From CALZJC01 sp963781065 (GTDB lineage: Bacteria > Acidobacteriota > Thermoanaerobaculia > Multivoradales > JAHEKO01), in NCBI GenBank assembly GCA_963781065.1, contig CAWAET010000021.1, positions 1 to 64,000 of the forward strand: 64,000 nucleotides of DNA, read 5' to 3'. A model generated the notes under the pieces. The model saw only the letters and a list, made by a program, of their open reading frames with translations. It did not search any database and was not told the DNA's origin. This document shows, piece by piece, positions 34,034-44,808 of this stretch (positions are counted from its first letter, which is position 1; each line of letters opens with the position of its first letter). A program made the position numbers and the translations under genes.

Positions 34034-34098
34034 TTGTTCTCTACTATCTCACCGATCTCGCCGATCTCGGGCGGCGCAGTCTGGCTTCGCTTTTGCAT
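34030..34098 (-). CDS. 22-residue leader peptide coupled to methyltransferase remnant
   Basis: An ATG at 34098 is preceded by AAGGAG with five-base spacing, the best ribosome-binding site in the neighbourhood. It opens a 22-residue frame beginning MQKRSQTAPPEI and containing three GEI-like repeats (PEIGEIGEIV). Its stop overlaps the ATG of the methyltransferase remnant (ATGA). The coding bases for the repeats are a 9-bp tandem (GAGATCGGC-like). It may be a translational coupler or a small peptide substrate; I recognise no family. Confidence 0.45.
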   Translation of the reverse strand: MQKRSQTAPPEIGEIGEIVENK

Positions 34099-34252
34099 AT
34101 TCTCCTTGCCAGGCGCGGGTGACCGGGCAACGGCCCGACGGCCGCGCTCTCGCCGGAGCGTTCGAGAACAGCCAAGAACAGCCGGTGTCGTATGAGGCCG
34201 GACCGCTGGTCGCGGCCGACATCCGTCCAAACCCAACAAGGAGGCTAGTACG

Positions 34253-35209
34253 ATGAAGAACTCACTCTCACGCAAGTCGCGTGGTCTCGCCATCACCGCG
34301 ACCCTGGTGCTGCTGAGCGCCACGACCGGGCTGGCGCAGCAGACCCCCGCCCAGGTCAACGCCGACCACGTGGCGCTGCTGCACTCGATGGCCGACTGGA
34401 CCAACGAGGTCATCGACCGGCTGCAGGGCAACGGCAAGACCGTCTCGGGCGACCTGACCCGCGAGCTGCAGACGATCGACGGCCAGCTGGTGCGCTTCGA
34501 CCGCATCCTGCGGCAGAACGTGGACGGCACCACGGTCAACCGGCTCGACGTAGAGGACCTGGCCGACCGGCTGGCCAAGGTGTGGCTGGGCGTGCGGGCC
34601 TCCGTCGCCTCGGCGGCGCCCGTTCCCGCGGCCGCTCCCGCTGCCGCCCCCGCGGCTGCGCCGGCCGCCGCGGCCGCCACTCTGATGACCGTGCCGGGCG
34701 GCACCAATGTCACGGTCGAGTTGACCACCTGGCTGAGCTCCAAGACGGCCCAGGTCGGCGACCGCTTCTCCGTCCTCGTCGCCGCGCCGGTCTATAGCGG
34801 CGGCCAGATCGCCATTCCCAACGGCGCGGTGATGGAGGGCCTGGTCACCGCCAGGGACAGCGCCGGCCGGGTCAGCGATGCCGGCAACCTGCACCTGTAC
34901 ATCGACCGCCTGCGCGGCCCGCAGGGACAGATCGCCGACGTGCGCGGCCTGGTGGTCGGTCTGGCCAGCGGTGACGAGATCAAGGCGAAGGGCGTCAGCG
35001 CCGGCAAGACGGCGGCGGGGGCGGCGGTCGGCGGGCTGCTGGGCGGCCTGCTCGAGGGCAAGAAGGGCGCTCTCATCGGCATCGGCGTGGGCGCCGGCGG
35101 CACCCTGCTGGCCGAGAAGGGCAAGGACGTGGACCTGCCGCAGGGCACCATGCTGCGGGTCGAGATCCAGGACGCCTTCAGCTTCGCGTGGGGCTGGGCC
35201 AGCCAGTAG
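34253..35209 (+). CDS. Exported TrbI/VirB10-like C-terminal domain protein
   Basis: The 318-residue protein has a signal peptide (LAITATLVLLSATTGLAQ), a helical region to residue 120, a low-complexity Ala-Pro tract (about 121-142), and a domain with the pattern GTNVTVELTTWLSSKTAQVGD, SGGQIAIPNGAVMEGLV and a Gly-rich AAVGGLLGGLLEGKKGALIG segment (quoted in parts). The layout resembles TrbI/VirB10-type beta-barrel domains common in stand-alone exported Acidobacterial proteins. AAGGAGG nine bases before ATG 34253 defines the start. A terminator follows. It is divergent from the leader/methyltransferase remnant. Function unknown. Confidence 0.72.
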   Translation: MKNSLSRKSRGLAITATLVLLSATTGLAQQTPAQVNADHVALLHSMADWTNEVIDRLQGNGKTVSGDLTRELQTIDGQLVRFDRILRQNVDGTTVNRLDVEDLADRLAKVWLGVRASVASAAPVPAAAPAAAPAAAPAAAAATLMTVPGGTNVTVELTTWLSSKTAQVGDRFSVLVAAPVYSGGQIAIPNGAVMEGLVTARDSAGRVSDAGNLHLYIDRLRGPQGQIADVRGLVVGLASGDEIKAKGVSAGKTAAGAAVGGLLGGLLEGKKGALIGIGVGAGGTLLAEKGKDVDLPQGTMLRVEIQDAFSFAWGWASQ

Positions 35210-35219
35210 GCTGGAGGCC

Positions 35220-35247
35220 CCCGGCAGCATGCTTTTGCCGGGCTTTT
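35220..35247 (+). terminator. Probable rho-independent terminator
   Basis: CCCGGCA (35220-35226) pairs with TGCCGGG (35236-35242) around a nine-base loop, followed by C and four T residues (35244-35247). It lies 11 bases after the stop of the exported protein. The T-run is short, so efficiency is uncertain. Confidence 0.6.
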
Positions 35248-35480
35248 CCGGCAGCCGGCGGCGGTCGCGAGTGTCTCGCGGCCGGCCGCCGGCTCGCCGT
35301 TTCCCCCGAGGAGCACTGGCGGCGCGGCCAGCACTCCTCCCGCGCCATCCGGCAGGGGCAGGGTTCGGGTGAGGCCGTCGCACCGGCGGAACACCGGGCC
35401 CGTATAGGATTCCGGGGCGCCGGTCGCCGCAGCGCTCCGCAACCGGGCGGGTGGCCGATAGGAGCGCCCCAGCCGAGCCC

Positions 35481-36212
35481 ATGATGATCGGGAAGATCGA
35501 GATCCAGAAGGACTCGCCGGCGCTCGCTCGCCGGGTGGCCGAGTGGCTGGTGGCGGCGTTGGCCGGCGCCGGCACGTTCCGCGTCGCCCTGTCCGGCGGC
35601 TCGACGCCCCGGGCCCTCTACACGCTGCTGGCCGCGGACGGCTTCCGCGACCGCCTGCCCTGGGATCGCGTGCAGTGGTACTGGGGCGACGAGCGCCATG
35701 TGCCGCACGACGACCCCCGCAGCAACTACCGCATGGCCCGCGAGAGCATGTTCGCGCGGGCGGCGGTCCCCGCCCGGAACGTCCATCCGGTGCCGGCCGG
35801 CGGCACCCCCGAAGAGGCGGCGCGCAGCTACGAGCGGACCCTGCAGGCGGCTTATGGCGCCACGATCCTGGAGCCCGAACGGCCTCTGTTCGACGTTGTC
35901 CTGCTCGGGCTGGGCGCCGACGGGCACACCGCGTCGCTGTTTCCCGGCCAGCCGGTCCTCGAGGAGCGCCGGCGCTGGGTCGTTGCCGTGCCCCACGGGC
36001 GGCAGGAGTCGCGGATCACCCTGACCTACCCCGTGCTGGAGAGCAGCCGGCGGGTCGCCTTTCTCGTCGCCGGTGCCGAGAAGGCGGACGTCCTGGCCGC
36101 GATCCGCTCCGGCGGCAGCGGCCTCCCGGCCGCACGGCTGCGGCCGCGGGGCGAGCTCGTCTGGTTCGTCGACCGGCCGGCCGCCGGCGGCTTCCCAGCG
36201 CCGGCGCCTTGA
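35481..36212 (+). CDS. pgl: 6-phosphogluconolactonase
   Basis: The 243-residue protein hydrolyses 6-phosphogluconolactone to 6-phosphogluconate in the oxidative pentose-phosphate pathway. The family motifs are all present: ALSGGSTPRALY, WYWGDERHVPHDDPRSNYRMA (quoted in part) and LLGLGADGHTASLFPG. Length is typical. I prefer ATG 35481 over the in-frame GTG at 35451 because it lies closer to the conserved start and follows GGAG. It precedes pgi by about 90 bases, linking glycolysis and the pentose-phosphate entry. Unlike pgi it contains no frame breaks. Confidence 0.9.
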   Translation: MMIGKIEIQKDSPALARRVAEWLVAALAGAGTFRVALSGGSTPRALYTLLAADGFRDRLPWDRVQWYWGDERHVPHDDPRSNYRMARESMFARAAVPARNVHPVPAGGTPEEAARSYERTLQAAYGATILEPERPLFDVVLLGLGADGHTASLFPGQPVLEERRRWVVAVPHGRQESRITLTYPVLESSRRVAFLVAGAEKADVLAAIRSGGSGLPAARLRPRGELVWFVDRPAAGGFPAPAP

Positions 36213-36300
36213 ACGGCCGAGGTCGGACTATCATCTGACTGCGGAGGGAGAACCGACGGCCGACGCCCGGTGCGTCGGGCTCTTCCTCGGCTGAGCGACC

Positions 36301-37946
<1,646 letters not shown>

Positions 37947-38010
37947 AGCCGCCGGCTGGCCCCGATTCGGGTTCTGGCGTACGCTCCATCTTGGAGCCAG
38001 CGGTCACGAG

Positions 38011-38796
38011 ATGAGCGAACCCGCCACCGCCCGCGCCCCCGGCGCCGGCTCCGCAAAGCCCCGGCCGGACCTCTCGCTGGTTCTCCCGGCCTACAACGAG
38101 GAAGCGGCGATCGTTCCCGCGGTGCGCGAAGCGCTGGCGGCGCTGTCCGGGCTGACCGGCCGGCATGAGGTGCTGGTGGTCGACGACGGCAGCCGGGACG
38201 CGACCGCGGCGCGGGTCGAGGAGGCGTTCGCCGGCACGGATGCGGTGCGTCTGCTGCGCCATGGGCGCAACCGCGGCTACGGCGCGGCGCTGCGCACCGG
38301 GTTCTCCGCCGCTCGCTTCGACCTCGTGGCCTTCAGCGACGCCGACCGGCAGTTCCATCTCGAGGACCTCGGCCCGCTGCTCGAGCGGATGGAAGGCCAC
38401 CGCGTCGTCTGCGGCTTCCGGCAGGACCGGCAGGACCTGTGGCCGCGGCTGGTCTACTCGAAGATCTACAACGTCCTGGTGCGCGGCCTGCTGGGGGTGC
38501 CGGTGCGCGACTGCGACTGCGCGCTCAAGGTCTTCCGGCGCCAGGATCTGGCGGAGGTGACGATCTCGACCAACGGCTTCCTGGTCAACGCCGAGCTGCT
38601 CACCCTGCTGCAGGATCGGGGAGCGTCGATCGTCGAGGTCGGGGTGCGGCACCGGCTGCGCCGCGAGGGTCAGAGCACTGTGTCGCCGCTGCACGCGGTG
38701 CCGGTGCTGTTCGACCTGCTGAAGTTCTGGTGGTCGAAGCGACTTTTCCCCGCGCCCGCCGCCGAGTCCGAGGGCGCGCGCCCGGGCCACAACTAG
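38011..38796 (+). CDS. Family 2 glycosyltransferase (dolichol-phosphate mannosyltransferase-like)
   Basis: The 261-residue GT-A-fold enzyme shows LSLVLPAYNEEAAIVPAV, VVDDGSRDAT, GRNRGYGAALRTGF, and FSDADRQFHLEDL, which supplies the metal/donor-binding Asp residues. The set is characteristic of DPM1-like transferases that charge a polyprenyl phosphate with a sugar. It has no transmembrane tail, so it is a soluble or peripheral enzyme. It converges on a GT39-type membrane transferase, which would use such lipid-linked sugars (inference). Confidence 0.85.
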   Translation: MSEPATARAPGAGSAKPRPDLSLVLPAYNEEAAIVPAVREALAALSGLTGRHEVLVVDDGSRDATAARVEEAFAGTDAVRLLRHGRNRGYGAALRTGFSAARFDLVAFSDADRQFHLEDLGPLLERMEGHRVVCGFRQDRQDLWPRLVYSKIYNVLVRGLLGVPVRDCDCALKVFRRQDLAEVTISTNGFLVNAELLTLLQDRGASIVEVGVRHRLRREGQSTVSPLHAVPVLFDLLKFWWSKRLFPAPAAESEGARPGHN

Positions 38797-38801
38797 CCCC
38801 C

Positions 38802-40331
38802 TCAGCCTGGCTGTTCGCAGGAGAACAGCAGGAGGTCGGCAAAGAGCGGCTCCTCGGTGCAGGTGAGCGGCGCGGCGGCGAGCAGGTCGACCGCGGGCAG
38901 TCGCTTTCTCGACTTGACGAGGACGCGCAGCCGGCCGCCGCAATCCCGGGTCAGCGCGGGGAGATCCGTCACCAGGGTCCGCGGGCGCTCGAAGTAGGGG
39001 TAGGGCTCCGGATGGAGCGCGTGCCAGGTTACCCGGTTGTAGCCATAGAGCCCCAGACCGTGGATCTTCACCGCCACCGTGGCGATGCACTCGTCCGTCC
39101 CCACGGCGGCGCTCTGGAGCGCGGCCGCGACGCCGCGCGTGTCCCGCCGGATCGGACCGGCCACGGCGCCCGCTCCCCTGAGCAGGATCAGGACGCCGGC
39201 GGTGATGAGCACCCGCCGGCCCCAGCGGGGGCGCACGATCCGCCGCGCCTGGGCGACCGTCAGCATGGCGAGGTAGGGGAAGATCGGCAGGATGTAGAGA
39301 ATCAGCTTCGATGAGGCGATGCTGAAGACCGCCAGCGGCAGCAGGGCCGAGAGCGCCAGGAAGCGCGCCAGCGGATCGCTCCACAGCCCGGCCAGCCTTG
39401 ACCGGACGGGCTCGGATCCTCGGGGCCGGCGCAGCCAGGTGAGCGACCACGGCAGACCGCCCAGGGCGAGTACCGGCAGGTAGACGGTGGCCGCCGCCCA
39501 CCACTCGGAGTGGCGCTCGTAGGTGCCCGCCCACAGCCTGCCCGCCACCTGGTTGTCCCAGAAGTACTGCGCGGCGCCCGGCACGTCGCGCGCCAGGACC
39601 AGGTACCAGGACAGGCCGATCGCCGTCCCCAGCAGCGCCGCCACCCACAGCTCCGGGCGCGACAGCAGGCGGCGGGGCCCGGAGTCCCAGACCGCATGGA
39701 GAACGACCGGCCCCAGGAACACCAGCGCCGCGGTGCCCTTGGTGAGCATCCCGAAGCCCAGGGCGACGCCCAGGAGAAGGGCCCAGCGCCAGCGCTCGGC
39801 GGCCAGCCGCGAGCCTCGCCATTGCCAATAGGCGAAGGAGGCCGCGGTCGTCCAGACGGCCAGCAGGGTGTCCGGCGTCAGCGCGTTCGCCGCCAGCGCC
39901 GGGAACAGCGAGGTGACGTAGACGGCTCCGGCGAGCCTGCCGACCCGCTTGCCCCAGGCGGCGCCGGCCCAGGCGGCGACCAGCCAGGCCGTGGCGGCGA
40001 ACGCCACACCCGAGGCCAGGCGGGCGCCCCACTCGTTGGCGCCAAGCAGCTTGATGCCGGCGGCGATGCTCCAGTAGATCGCCGGCGGCTTGTCGAGATA
40101 GACCAGGCCGTGCAGGCGGGGCACCAGCCAGTCGCCGCTGCGCAGCATGGCGAGCGCCGCGTTGACGTAGCGGCCCTCGTCGGGCTGGAAGAGGCCGCGC
40201 GAGCCCTGGAAGGCCAGCGCGATGGCCAGGATCACGAGTCCGTAGAGCAGCACATCGAGCCTGCCCCCCGCCCTCGGCGCGCCGGGGGAATCCTCCAAGG
40301 GCGATAATCTGTTCAAGTCGCTTCCGGTCAC
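38802..40331 (-). CDS. GT39/ArnT-like membrane glycosyltransferase
   Basis: The 509-residue integral membrane protein has about 10-12 hydrophobic segments. The first periplasmic loop carries LFQPDEGRYVNAALAML, with the acidic DE pair used for catalysis in GT39/GT83 enzymes, followed by YLDKPPAIYWSIA. Such proteins transfer sugars from undecaprenyl-phosphate donors to lipid A, proteins or glycans outside the membrane. The start is the GTG at 40331, five bases after AGGGAGG; a GTG at 40346 is also in frame. It converges with the DPM1-like gene at 38011, five bases apart. Confidence 0.85.
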   Translation of the reverse strand: MTGSDLNRLSPLEDSPGAPRAGGRLDVLLYGLVILAIALAFQGSRGLFQPDEGRYVNAALAMLRSGDWLVPRLHGLVYLDKPPAIYWSIAAGIKLLGANEWGARLASGVAFAATAWLVAAWAGAAWGKRVGRLAGAVYVTSLFPALAANALTPDTLLAVWTTAASFAYWQWRGSRLAAERWRWALLLGVALGFGMLTKGTAALVFLGPVVLHAVWDSGPRRLLSRPELWVAALLGTAIGLSWYLVLARDVPGAAQYFWDNQVAGRLWAGTYERHSEWWAAATVYLPVLALGGLPWSLTWLRRPRGSEPVRSRLAGLWSDPLARFLALSALLPLAVFSIASSKLILYILPIFPYLAMLTVAQARRIVRPRWGRRVLITAGVLILLRGAGAVAGPIRRDTRGVAAALQSAAVGTDECIATVAVKIHGLGLYGYNRVTWHALHPEPYPYFERPRTLVTDLPALTRDCGGRLRVLVKSRKRLPAVDLLAAAPLTCTEEPLFADLLLFSCEQPG

Positions 40332-40412
40332 GCAGCCTCCCTGCACTGTTGGTTGCGTGAAGCGACGAAATCCTTCGCGAGCACGGCTCAGCCGAAGCTG
40401 GCGGCACCCATC

Positions 40413-41111
40413 TCAGCCGACGGCGGCGCCGAACAGGTAGCCGATCCCGGCGGTGAGGCCCATCGCCAGCGCGCCGCCCAGCAGGACCCGCGCGACGGCG
40501 CGGCCGACCGGAGCGCCGCCCAGCCGAGCGCTCCACACGCCCAGCCCGGCGAGGGCGAGCAGGGTGGCGCCGCCGGTGACCCCGATGCGCACGCCGGCCG
40601 GCGCGAGGCCGATCGCCAGCAGCGGCAGGGCGGCGCCCAGGGCGAAGGCCAGGGCCGAGACCAGGGCCGCCTGCAGCGGCCGCGCCAGCCCGTCGAGCTG
40701 CAGGCCGAGCTCCTCGGCGGCGTGCGCCGCCAGCGCGTCGTGATCGGTGAGCTCGCGGGCGGCGGCGCGGGCGGTTTCCGGGCTCATCCCCTTGGCGGCC
40801 AGGAGCGCCGTCAGCTCGCTCAGCTCGCTCTTGGGGTCGTCGCGCAGCTCGCGGCGCTCGAGCTCGAGGTCGGCCTCCTCGACGTCGCGCTGCGAGCTGA
40901 CCGAGACGTACTCGCCGACCGCCATCGACAGGGCGCCGCCGACCAGCCCGGCGAGACCGGCGGTGAGGATGGCGCCGCTCGGGGAGTCCGCCGCGGCGAC
41001 CCCGATCACCAGGCTGGCGATCGAGACCACGCCGTCGTTGGCGCCCAGGACCGCCGCCCGCAGCCAGCCGCCGACGCCGATCTTGTGTCCCTCGGAGTGT
41101 CGTCTCTGCAT
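40413..41111 (-). CDS. VIT1/CCC1-family iron/manganese transporter
   Basis: The 232-residue membrane protein begins HKIGVGGWLRAAVLGANDGVVS, then SIASLVIGVAAA, the family TM1 motif, and has GGALSMAVGEYVSVSSQRD, the TM2 and exit motif with the acidic pair. A cytoplasmic metal-binding-like helical segment (EADLELERRELRDDPKSEL) is followed by three more transmembrane segments. VIT1/CCC1 proteins export Fe2+ or Mn2+ from the cytosol by proton antiport. Length agrees with the family. It precedes no evident partner; a small basic gene lies just upstream on the same strand. Confidence 0.88.
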   Translation of the reverse strand: MQRRHSEGHKIGVGGWLRAAVLGANDGVVSIASLVIGVAAADSPSGAILTAGLAGLVGGALSMAVGEYVSVSSQRDVEEADLELERRELRDDPKSELSELTALLAAKGMSPETARAAARELTDHDALAAHAAEELGLQLDGLARPLQAALVSALAFALGAALPLLAIGLAPAGVRIGVTGGATLLALAGLGVWSARLGGAPVGRAVARVLLGGALAMGLTAGIGYLFGAAVG

Positions 41112-41122
41112 CCGGCCCCGGC

Positions 41123-41274
41123 TCAGATGATCAGCCGCACGCCGCCGAGGTCGGCGACCCGGAAGGGGAACCGAGCGTGGCCGCGTGCGACGGGGCCTTG
41201 ATCTCGGGATTGACGGGGTGCTTGCGCTTGGAACGGCGGCGGCTCTTGCCCCCGGTTGGCGTCGGCTCGCTCAT
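41123..41274 (-). CDS. Small basic conserved-looking protein, probable frameshift
   Basis: A short frame from ATG 41274 encodes a basic N terminus (KSRRRSKRKHPVNPEIKAPS). After that the same frame drifts, while another frame reads ARFPFRVADLGGVRLII to a stop at 41123. Joining them near 41165 gives a plausible 49-residue protein. It is similar in style to small basic proteins of unknown role. Confidence is low because the gene is short and one frame change must be assumed. Confidence 0.35.
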
Positions 41275-41474
41275 CGGGTCGGCCCCCCTTGGGGTGCCGG
41301 CCCGGACTCCTGGAGGATGGCCCACACTTGCCGCCCAGCATAACGAGAAAAACCGTTGACATGCCAGCCGCGAGAGGCTTAACGTCATCAAGACAACTCT
41401 ACGAAGACACGGCGGACGACTGGTTCCCTTCACCCTCCAGGAGACCTGACGCGCGGCAAACGGGAGACACGCGG

Positions 41475-41969
41475 ATGAGCGCTTTCCTCGGCGGTGCTTT
41501 GGAGAACATCACCATCCTGACGCTGGCGCTCGTGGCGGCGATGCAAGTGAGTCGCAGGCGCAGGCGGGTCGATCCGGCCCTGTGCGACGCGGCCTCGGCC
41601 GGCGACCTGGCCCGGGTGCGCCGGCTGCTCGCCGACGGCGTCTCGGAGGACAGCGCCGACGAAGACGCGACCACCGCCCTGATGGCGGCGGCGTACGCCG
41701 GCGAGGCCGAGGTCGTCCATCTGCTGCTGGACGCCGGCGCCGACCCCAACCTGCAGGACGAGTCCGGGCTCACGGCCCTGATGAACGCGGTGATCGGCGA
41801 CGGCGAGATGGATCTCGAGGGGGCCAACCCGGTCTTCCAGAGGATCCTCGAGATGCTCCTGGAGGCGGGCGCCGACCCCAGCCTGGAGGACGAGAACGAG
41901 TCGACGGCCGCCGACTACGCCGACTCCTACGGCCTGGAGGAGATCGGCCGGCTGCTGGCCGACGCCTGA
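41475..41969 (+). CDS. Ankyrin-repeat protein with N-terminal membrane segment
   Basis: The 164-residue protein has a hydrophobic N terminus (ALENITILTLALVAAM), then a basic stretch, then three to four ankyrin repeats (DPALCDAASAGDLARVRRLL; TTALMAAAYAGEAEVVHLLL with DAGADPN; LTALMNAV; EAGADPSLEDENESTAADYA). The N-terminal segment probably anchors it with the repeats facing the cytoplasm. Ankyrin repeats bind proteins; the partner is unknown. It is monocistronic, upstream of the OYE gene with 176 bases between. Confidence 0.78.
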   Translation: MSAFLGGALENITILTLALVAAMQVSRRRRRVDPALCDAASAGDLARVRRLLADGVSEDSADEDATTALMAAAYAGEAEVVHLLLDAGADPNLQDESGLTALMNAVIGDGEMDLEGANPVFQRILEMLLEAGADPSLEDENESTAADYADSYGLEEIGRLLADA

Positions 41970-42145
41970 TCCGAGCCTGCCCGAGACGTCTCGCCGCCCC
42001 TGCCGGCGCCTCGGGGCCGGCGCCGAGGCGCTCTGCCAGCGGCGCCAGGGCCGCGCCGGGCGCCGCACCGGGCCCCGTCTTTTCGGCCGCTGGCGAAACC
42101 GTCGCCGCGACGCCGCCGAAGGGAAACCGCAAGGAGAGGTTTACG

Positions 42146-43276
42146 ATGAACAAGACCAGAACAGCCGATCAATCCGCCGTCACGGTGGCCGACCAGGAGC
42201 CGGCCGCTCTCTTCAGTCCCGTCCGGGTGGGCGACCTGGAGCTGCCTCACCGGGTGGTGATGGCGCCGATGACCCGCAACCGCGCCGGCGAAGGCAACGT
42301 GCCGCGGGAGATCAACGCCCGCTACTACGCCCAGCGGGCTTCGGCGGCGCTGATCGTCACCGAGGCCAGCCAGGTCTCGCCGCGCGGGGTGGGCTATCCG
42401 GCGACTCCCGGCATCCACAGCGACGAGCAGGTGGCGGGCTGGCGGCTGGTCACCGACGCGGTGCACGCCGCGGGCGGCCGCATCTTCCTCCAGCTGTGGC
42501 ACGTCGGGCGCATCTCGCACCCCTCGCTGCAGCCGGACGGCGAGCTGCCGGTGGCGCCGAGCGCGATCCGGCCCGCGGGCGAGGCGGCGACCTACCAGGG
42601 TCCCCAGCCCTTCGTCACGCCGCGCGCGCTCGGGCTCGACGAGATCCCCGGCGTCGTCGACGAGTTTCGCCGCGGCGCCGCCAACGCGCGCCGGGCGGGC
42701 TTCGACGGGGTCGAGGTCCACGCCGCCAACGGCTATCTGCTGGACCAGTTCCTGCGCGACGGCACCAACCGGCGCGAGGATTCCTACGGCGGCTCGGTCG
42801 ACAACCGCTCGCGCCTGCTGCGCGAGGTGCTGGCGGCGGTCTTCGAGTCGTGGCCGGCGAACCGGGTCGGCGTCCGGCTGTCGCCCAGCGGCACCTTCAA
42901 CGACATGTCCGACAGCGACCCGGCGGCGACCTTCGGCCGGGTGGTCGAGCAGCTCGACGGGCTCGGCCTGGCCTACCTGCACCTGATCGAGGCGACCCCG
43001 GCGGACCTGCGGCACGGCGGCAAGGCCGTGGAGACGGCCGAGCTGCGCGCGCGCTACCGCGGCGCCGTGCTGGTCAACGGCGACTACGACGCCGAGCGCG
43101 GCAACGCGGCCGTCGCGTCGGGCGCCGCCGACCTGGTCTCCTTCGGCCGGCCCTTCCTCGCCAACCCCGACCTGCCGGAGCGGCTGCGCCGCGGGGCCGG
43201 GCTCAACGAGCCCGACCCGGCCACCTTCTACGGCGGCGGCGCCGAGGGCTACGTCGACTACCCGGCGCTCGGGTAG
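42146..43276 (+). CDS. Old yellow enzyme-family alkene reductase
   Basis: The 376-residue protein is an FMN-dependent ene-reductase of the NemA/OYE family. Visible motifs: LFSPVRVGDLELPHRVVMAP, MTRNRA, FLQLWHVGRISHP (contributes to the phenolic/substrate site), VEVHAANGYLLDQFLRDGTN, RREDSYGGSVDNRSR, and FGRPFLANPDLPERL (C-terminal FMN phosphate site). These enzymes reduce activated C=C bonds using NAD(P)H. AAGGAG lies nine bases before the ATG at 42146, and an upstream in-frame extension belongs to non-coding sequence. The gene stands alone. Confidence 0.92.
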   Translation: MNKTRTADQSAVTVADQEPAALFSPVRVGDLELPHRVVMAPMTRNRAGEGNVPREINARYYAQRASAALIVTEASQVSPRGVGYPATPGIHSDEQVAGWRLVTDAVHAAGGRIFLQLWHVGRISHPSLQPDGELPVAPSAIRPAGEAATYQGPQPFVTPRALGLDEIPGVVDEFRRGAANARRAGFDGVEVHAANGYLLDQFLRDGTNRREDSYGGSVDNRSRLLREVLAAVFESWPANRVGVRLSPSGTFNDMSDSDPAATFGRVVEQLDGLGLAYLHLIEATPADLRHGGKAVETAELRARYRGAVLVNGDYDAERGNAAVASGAADLVSFGRPFLANPDLPERLRRGAGLNEPDPATFYGGGAEGYVDYPALG

Positions 43277-43764
43277 CGCGGCATCGGCGGCCCGCCCGCC
43301 GGCGGGCTGGGGGGGCTCCGGCCCGCGGGGGGCATAGGCAGTCGTACCGGCCGCGCTTGGGCTCGGAGGCGCTCGGGGCGTACTGGCATGCCTTGCCCCT
43401 TTGCATCTCTGGACCGGCTGCGGGCGAGTTTGCGCTTGTGCCCCAGTGGGACCGTCCGCGGCCCGGCCTGGCGGCCCCGGCTGGGATACCCGAGTCCACG
43501 GAGCGAGTTGCGGCCATCCGAGTCCGCGATCTGAGTCTGGGCTCTGGGGTTTCGAGCTCCAGTTCTGGCGTTCCAGGATTCGGGGCTCCGGGATTTGCGG
43601 CTCGGGGATTGGAGGCGGGTCGGGGAGCGCGCTGCGGCCGCCGCGGCGCGGGCTGCGCTCGGCGCCTCCCGGGCGGTCTACGGACGGGCTGCCGGCTATA
43701 ATTCGGTTTGCGAGCGGCGGCGCCACGGCGCCATCCAACGGACGACTCACCATCCATAGCGGTC
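43277..43764. other. Intergenic region without a recognised gene
   Basis: I find no convincing gene in these 488 bases. Long frames exist on both strands but look like GC-driven shadows. Around 43535-43620 is a stretch of imperfect short repeats (GGATTCGGGGCTCCGGGATT-like). A perfect TATAAT occurs at 43697-43702 but without a good -35; it could serve the gene at 43765. Confidence 0.5.
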
Positions 43765-44808
43765 ATGAAGAACAGGACCCGCCAGGTCGCGGCCGGTGTG
43801 GCGCTCGCGTTCGCGCTGGGCGCGGCGGTCTGCGGCGCCCAGTCGTTGCGCACCGTCGACGCCGGCGGCGGGCTGTACCTCAACCAGTACGGCGACCGCG
43901 TCACGGTGCGCGAGCCGGACGGGGCCATCGGCGAGCTGTCGCTGCCGCCGGGGGCGTCGCTCTACGAGCTGGCGGGCCTCGAGCGCGGCTGGGTCGCGGC
44001 CGGCGAGATCGACGAGGGCGGGCTGACCGACCTGGTGCTGTTGCGCAGCGACGGCGGCGCCCTGCTGCCGCTGGCGGCGCCGCCCAACGCCGCCGCCGAG
44101 CCGTTGCGGGCCGGGCCGATGCCGCTGGTCGAGGGCGGCCGGCTGGCCGGCCTCGCCTGGCTGGCCGGCCCCGAGATCCGGCGGACCGCGGTCTGGGCGG
44201 CGACCTGGAGCGGTCTCGACTGGGGCGTGCCCGAGCTGGTGAGCCCGGCCGGCCCCGGCACCCAGATCGCCGTCGACGGCGCGGTGCTGGCCGACGGCTC
44301 GTGGCTGCTGGTCTGGAGCGCCTACGACGGCACCGACGACGAGATCCTCTGGAGCCGGCGGGTGGGGGAGCGGTGGAGCGCGCCGGCGCCGCTGAATCGG
44401 CCGAACGAGTGGCCCGACATCACGCCGACGCTCATCGCCACCGGCCGTGGCGCGCTGGTCGCCTGGAACGCCTACGACGGCAGCACCTACCGCGTCCGCC
44501 TGGCGGCCTTCGAGGACGGCGGCTGGCGCGACTTGGAGCTCCCCAGCCCGGCCGGGGCGGTGGAGCCCGGCCTCACCCGGCACGGCGAGGGGGCGCTGCT
44601 GCTCTACCGCATGGCGTGGCCGATCAGCTGGCGGCTGCACGAGCTCGACGGGCGCGGCGCGATCCTGCGCTCGGCCGTGGCCGAGCAGGAGACCACCACC
44701 CGGCCCGGCCTGTCGCCGGACGAGGCCGAGGCGCCGGTGCTCGAGTGGCCCGGCGAGACCCTGTGGGCGCCGCGGCGGGTGGGCCTCGAGTGGCGGGCGG
44801 AGCCGTGA
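43765..44808 (+). CDS. Exported protein of unknown function, propeller-like
   Basis: The 347-residue product has a signal peptide (VAAGVALAFALGAAVCGAQ) and a repetitive beta-rich body with several LVWSAYDGTDDE/LVAWNAYDGSTY-type motifs, suggesting sialidase- or propeller-like blades. I do not recognise a named family and see no catalytic motif. Its last codons overlap the GTG of the SGNH hydrolase gene (GTGA), so they are translationally coupled. No ribosome-binding site is evident at ATG 43765. Probably periplasmic. Confidence 0.65.
   Translation: MKNRTRQVAAGVALAFALGAAVCGAQSLRTVDAGGGLYLNQYGDRVTVREPDGAIGELSLPPGASLYELAGLERGWVAAGEIDEGGLTDLVLLRSDGGALLPLAAPPNAAAEPLRAGPMPLVEGGRLAGLAWLAGPEIRRTAVWAATWSGLDWGVPELVSPAGPGTQIAVDGAVLADGSWLLVWSAYDGTDDEILWSRRVGERWSAPAPLNRPNEWPDITPTLIATGRGALVAWNAYDGSTYRVRLAAFEDGGWRDLELPSPAGAVEPGLTRHGEGALLLYRMAWPISWRLHELDGRGAILRSAVAEQETTTRPGLSPDEAEAPVLEWPGETLWAPRRVGLEWRAEP

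Noticed and set aside
43203..43928. Minus-strand 241-residue frame in the intergenic gap
   Set aside because: It runs from the end of the OYE gene into the start of the next gene, is Arg/Pro-rich and has no recognisable domain.
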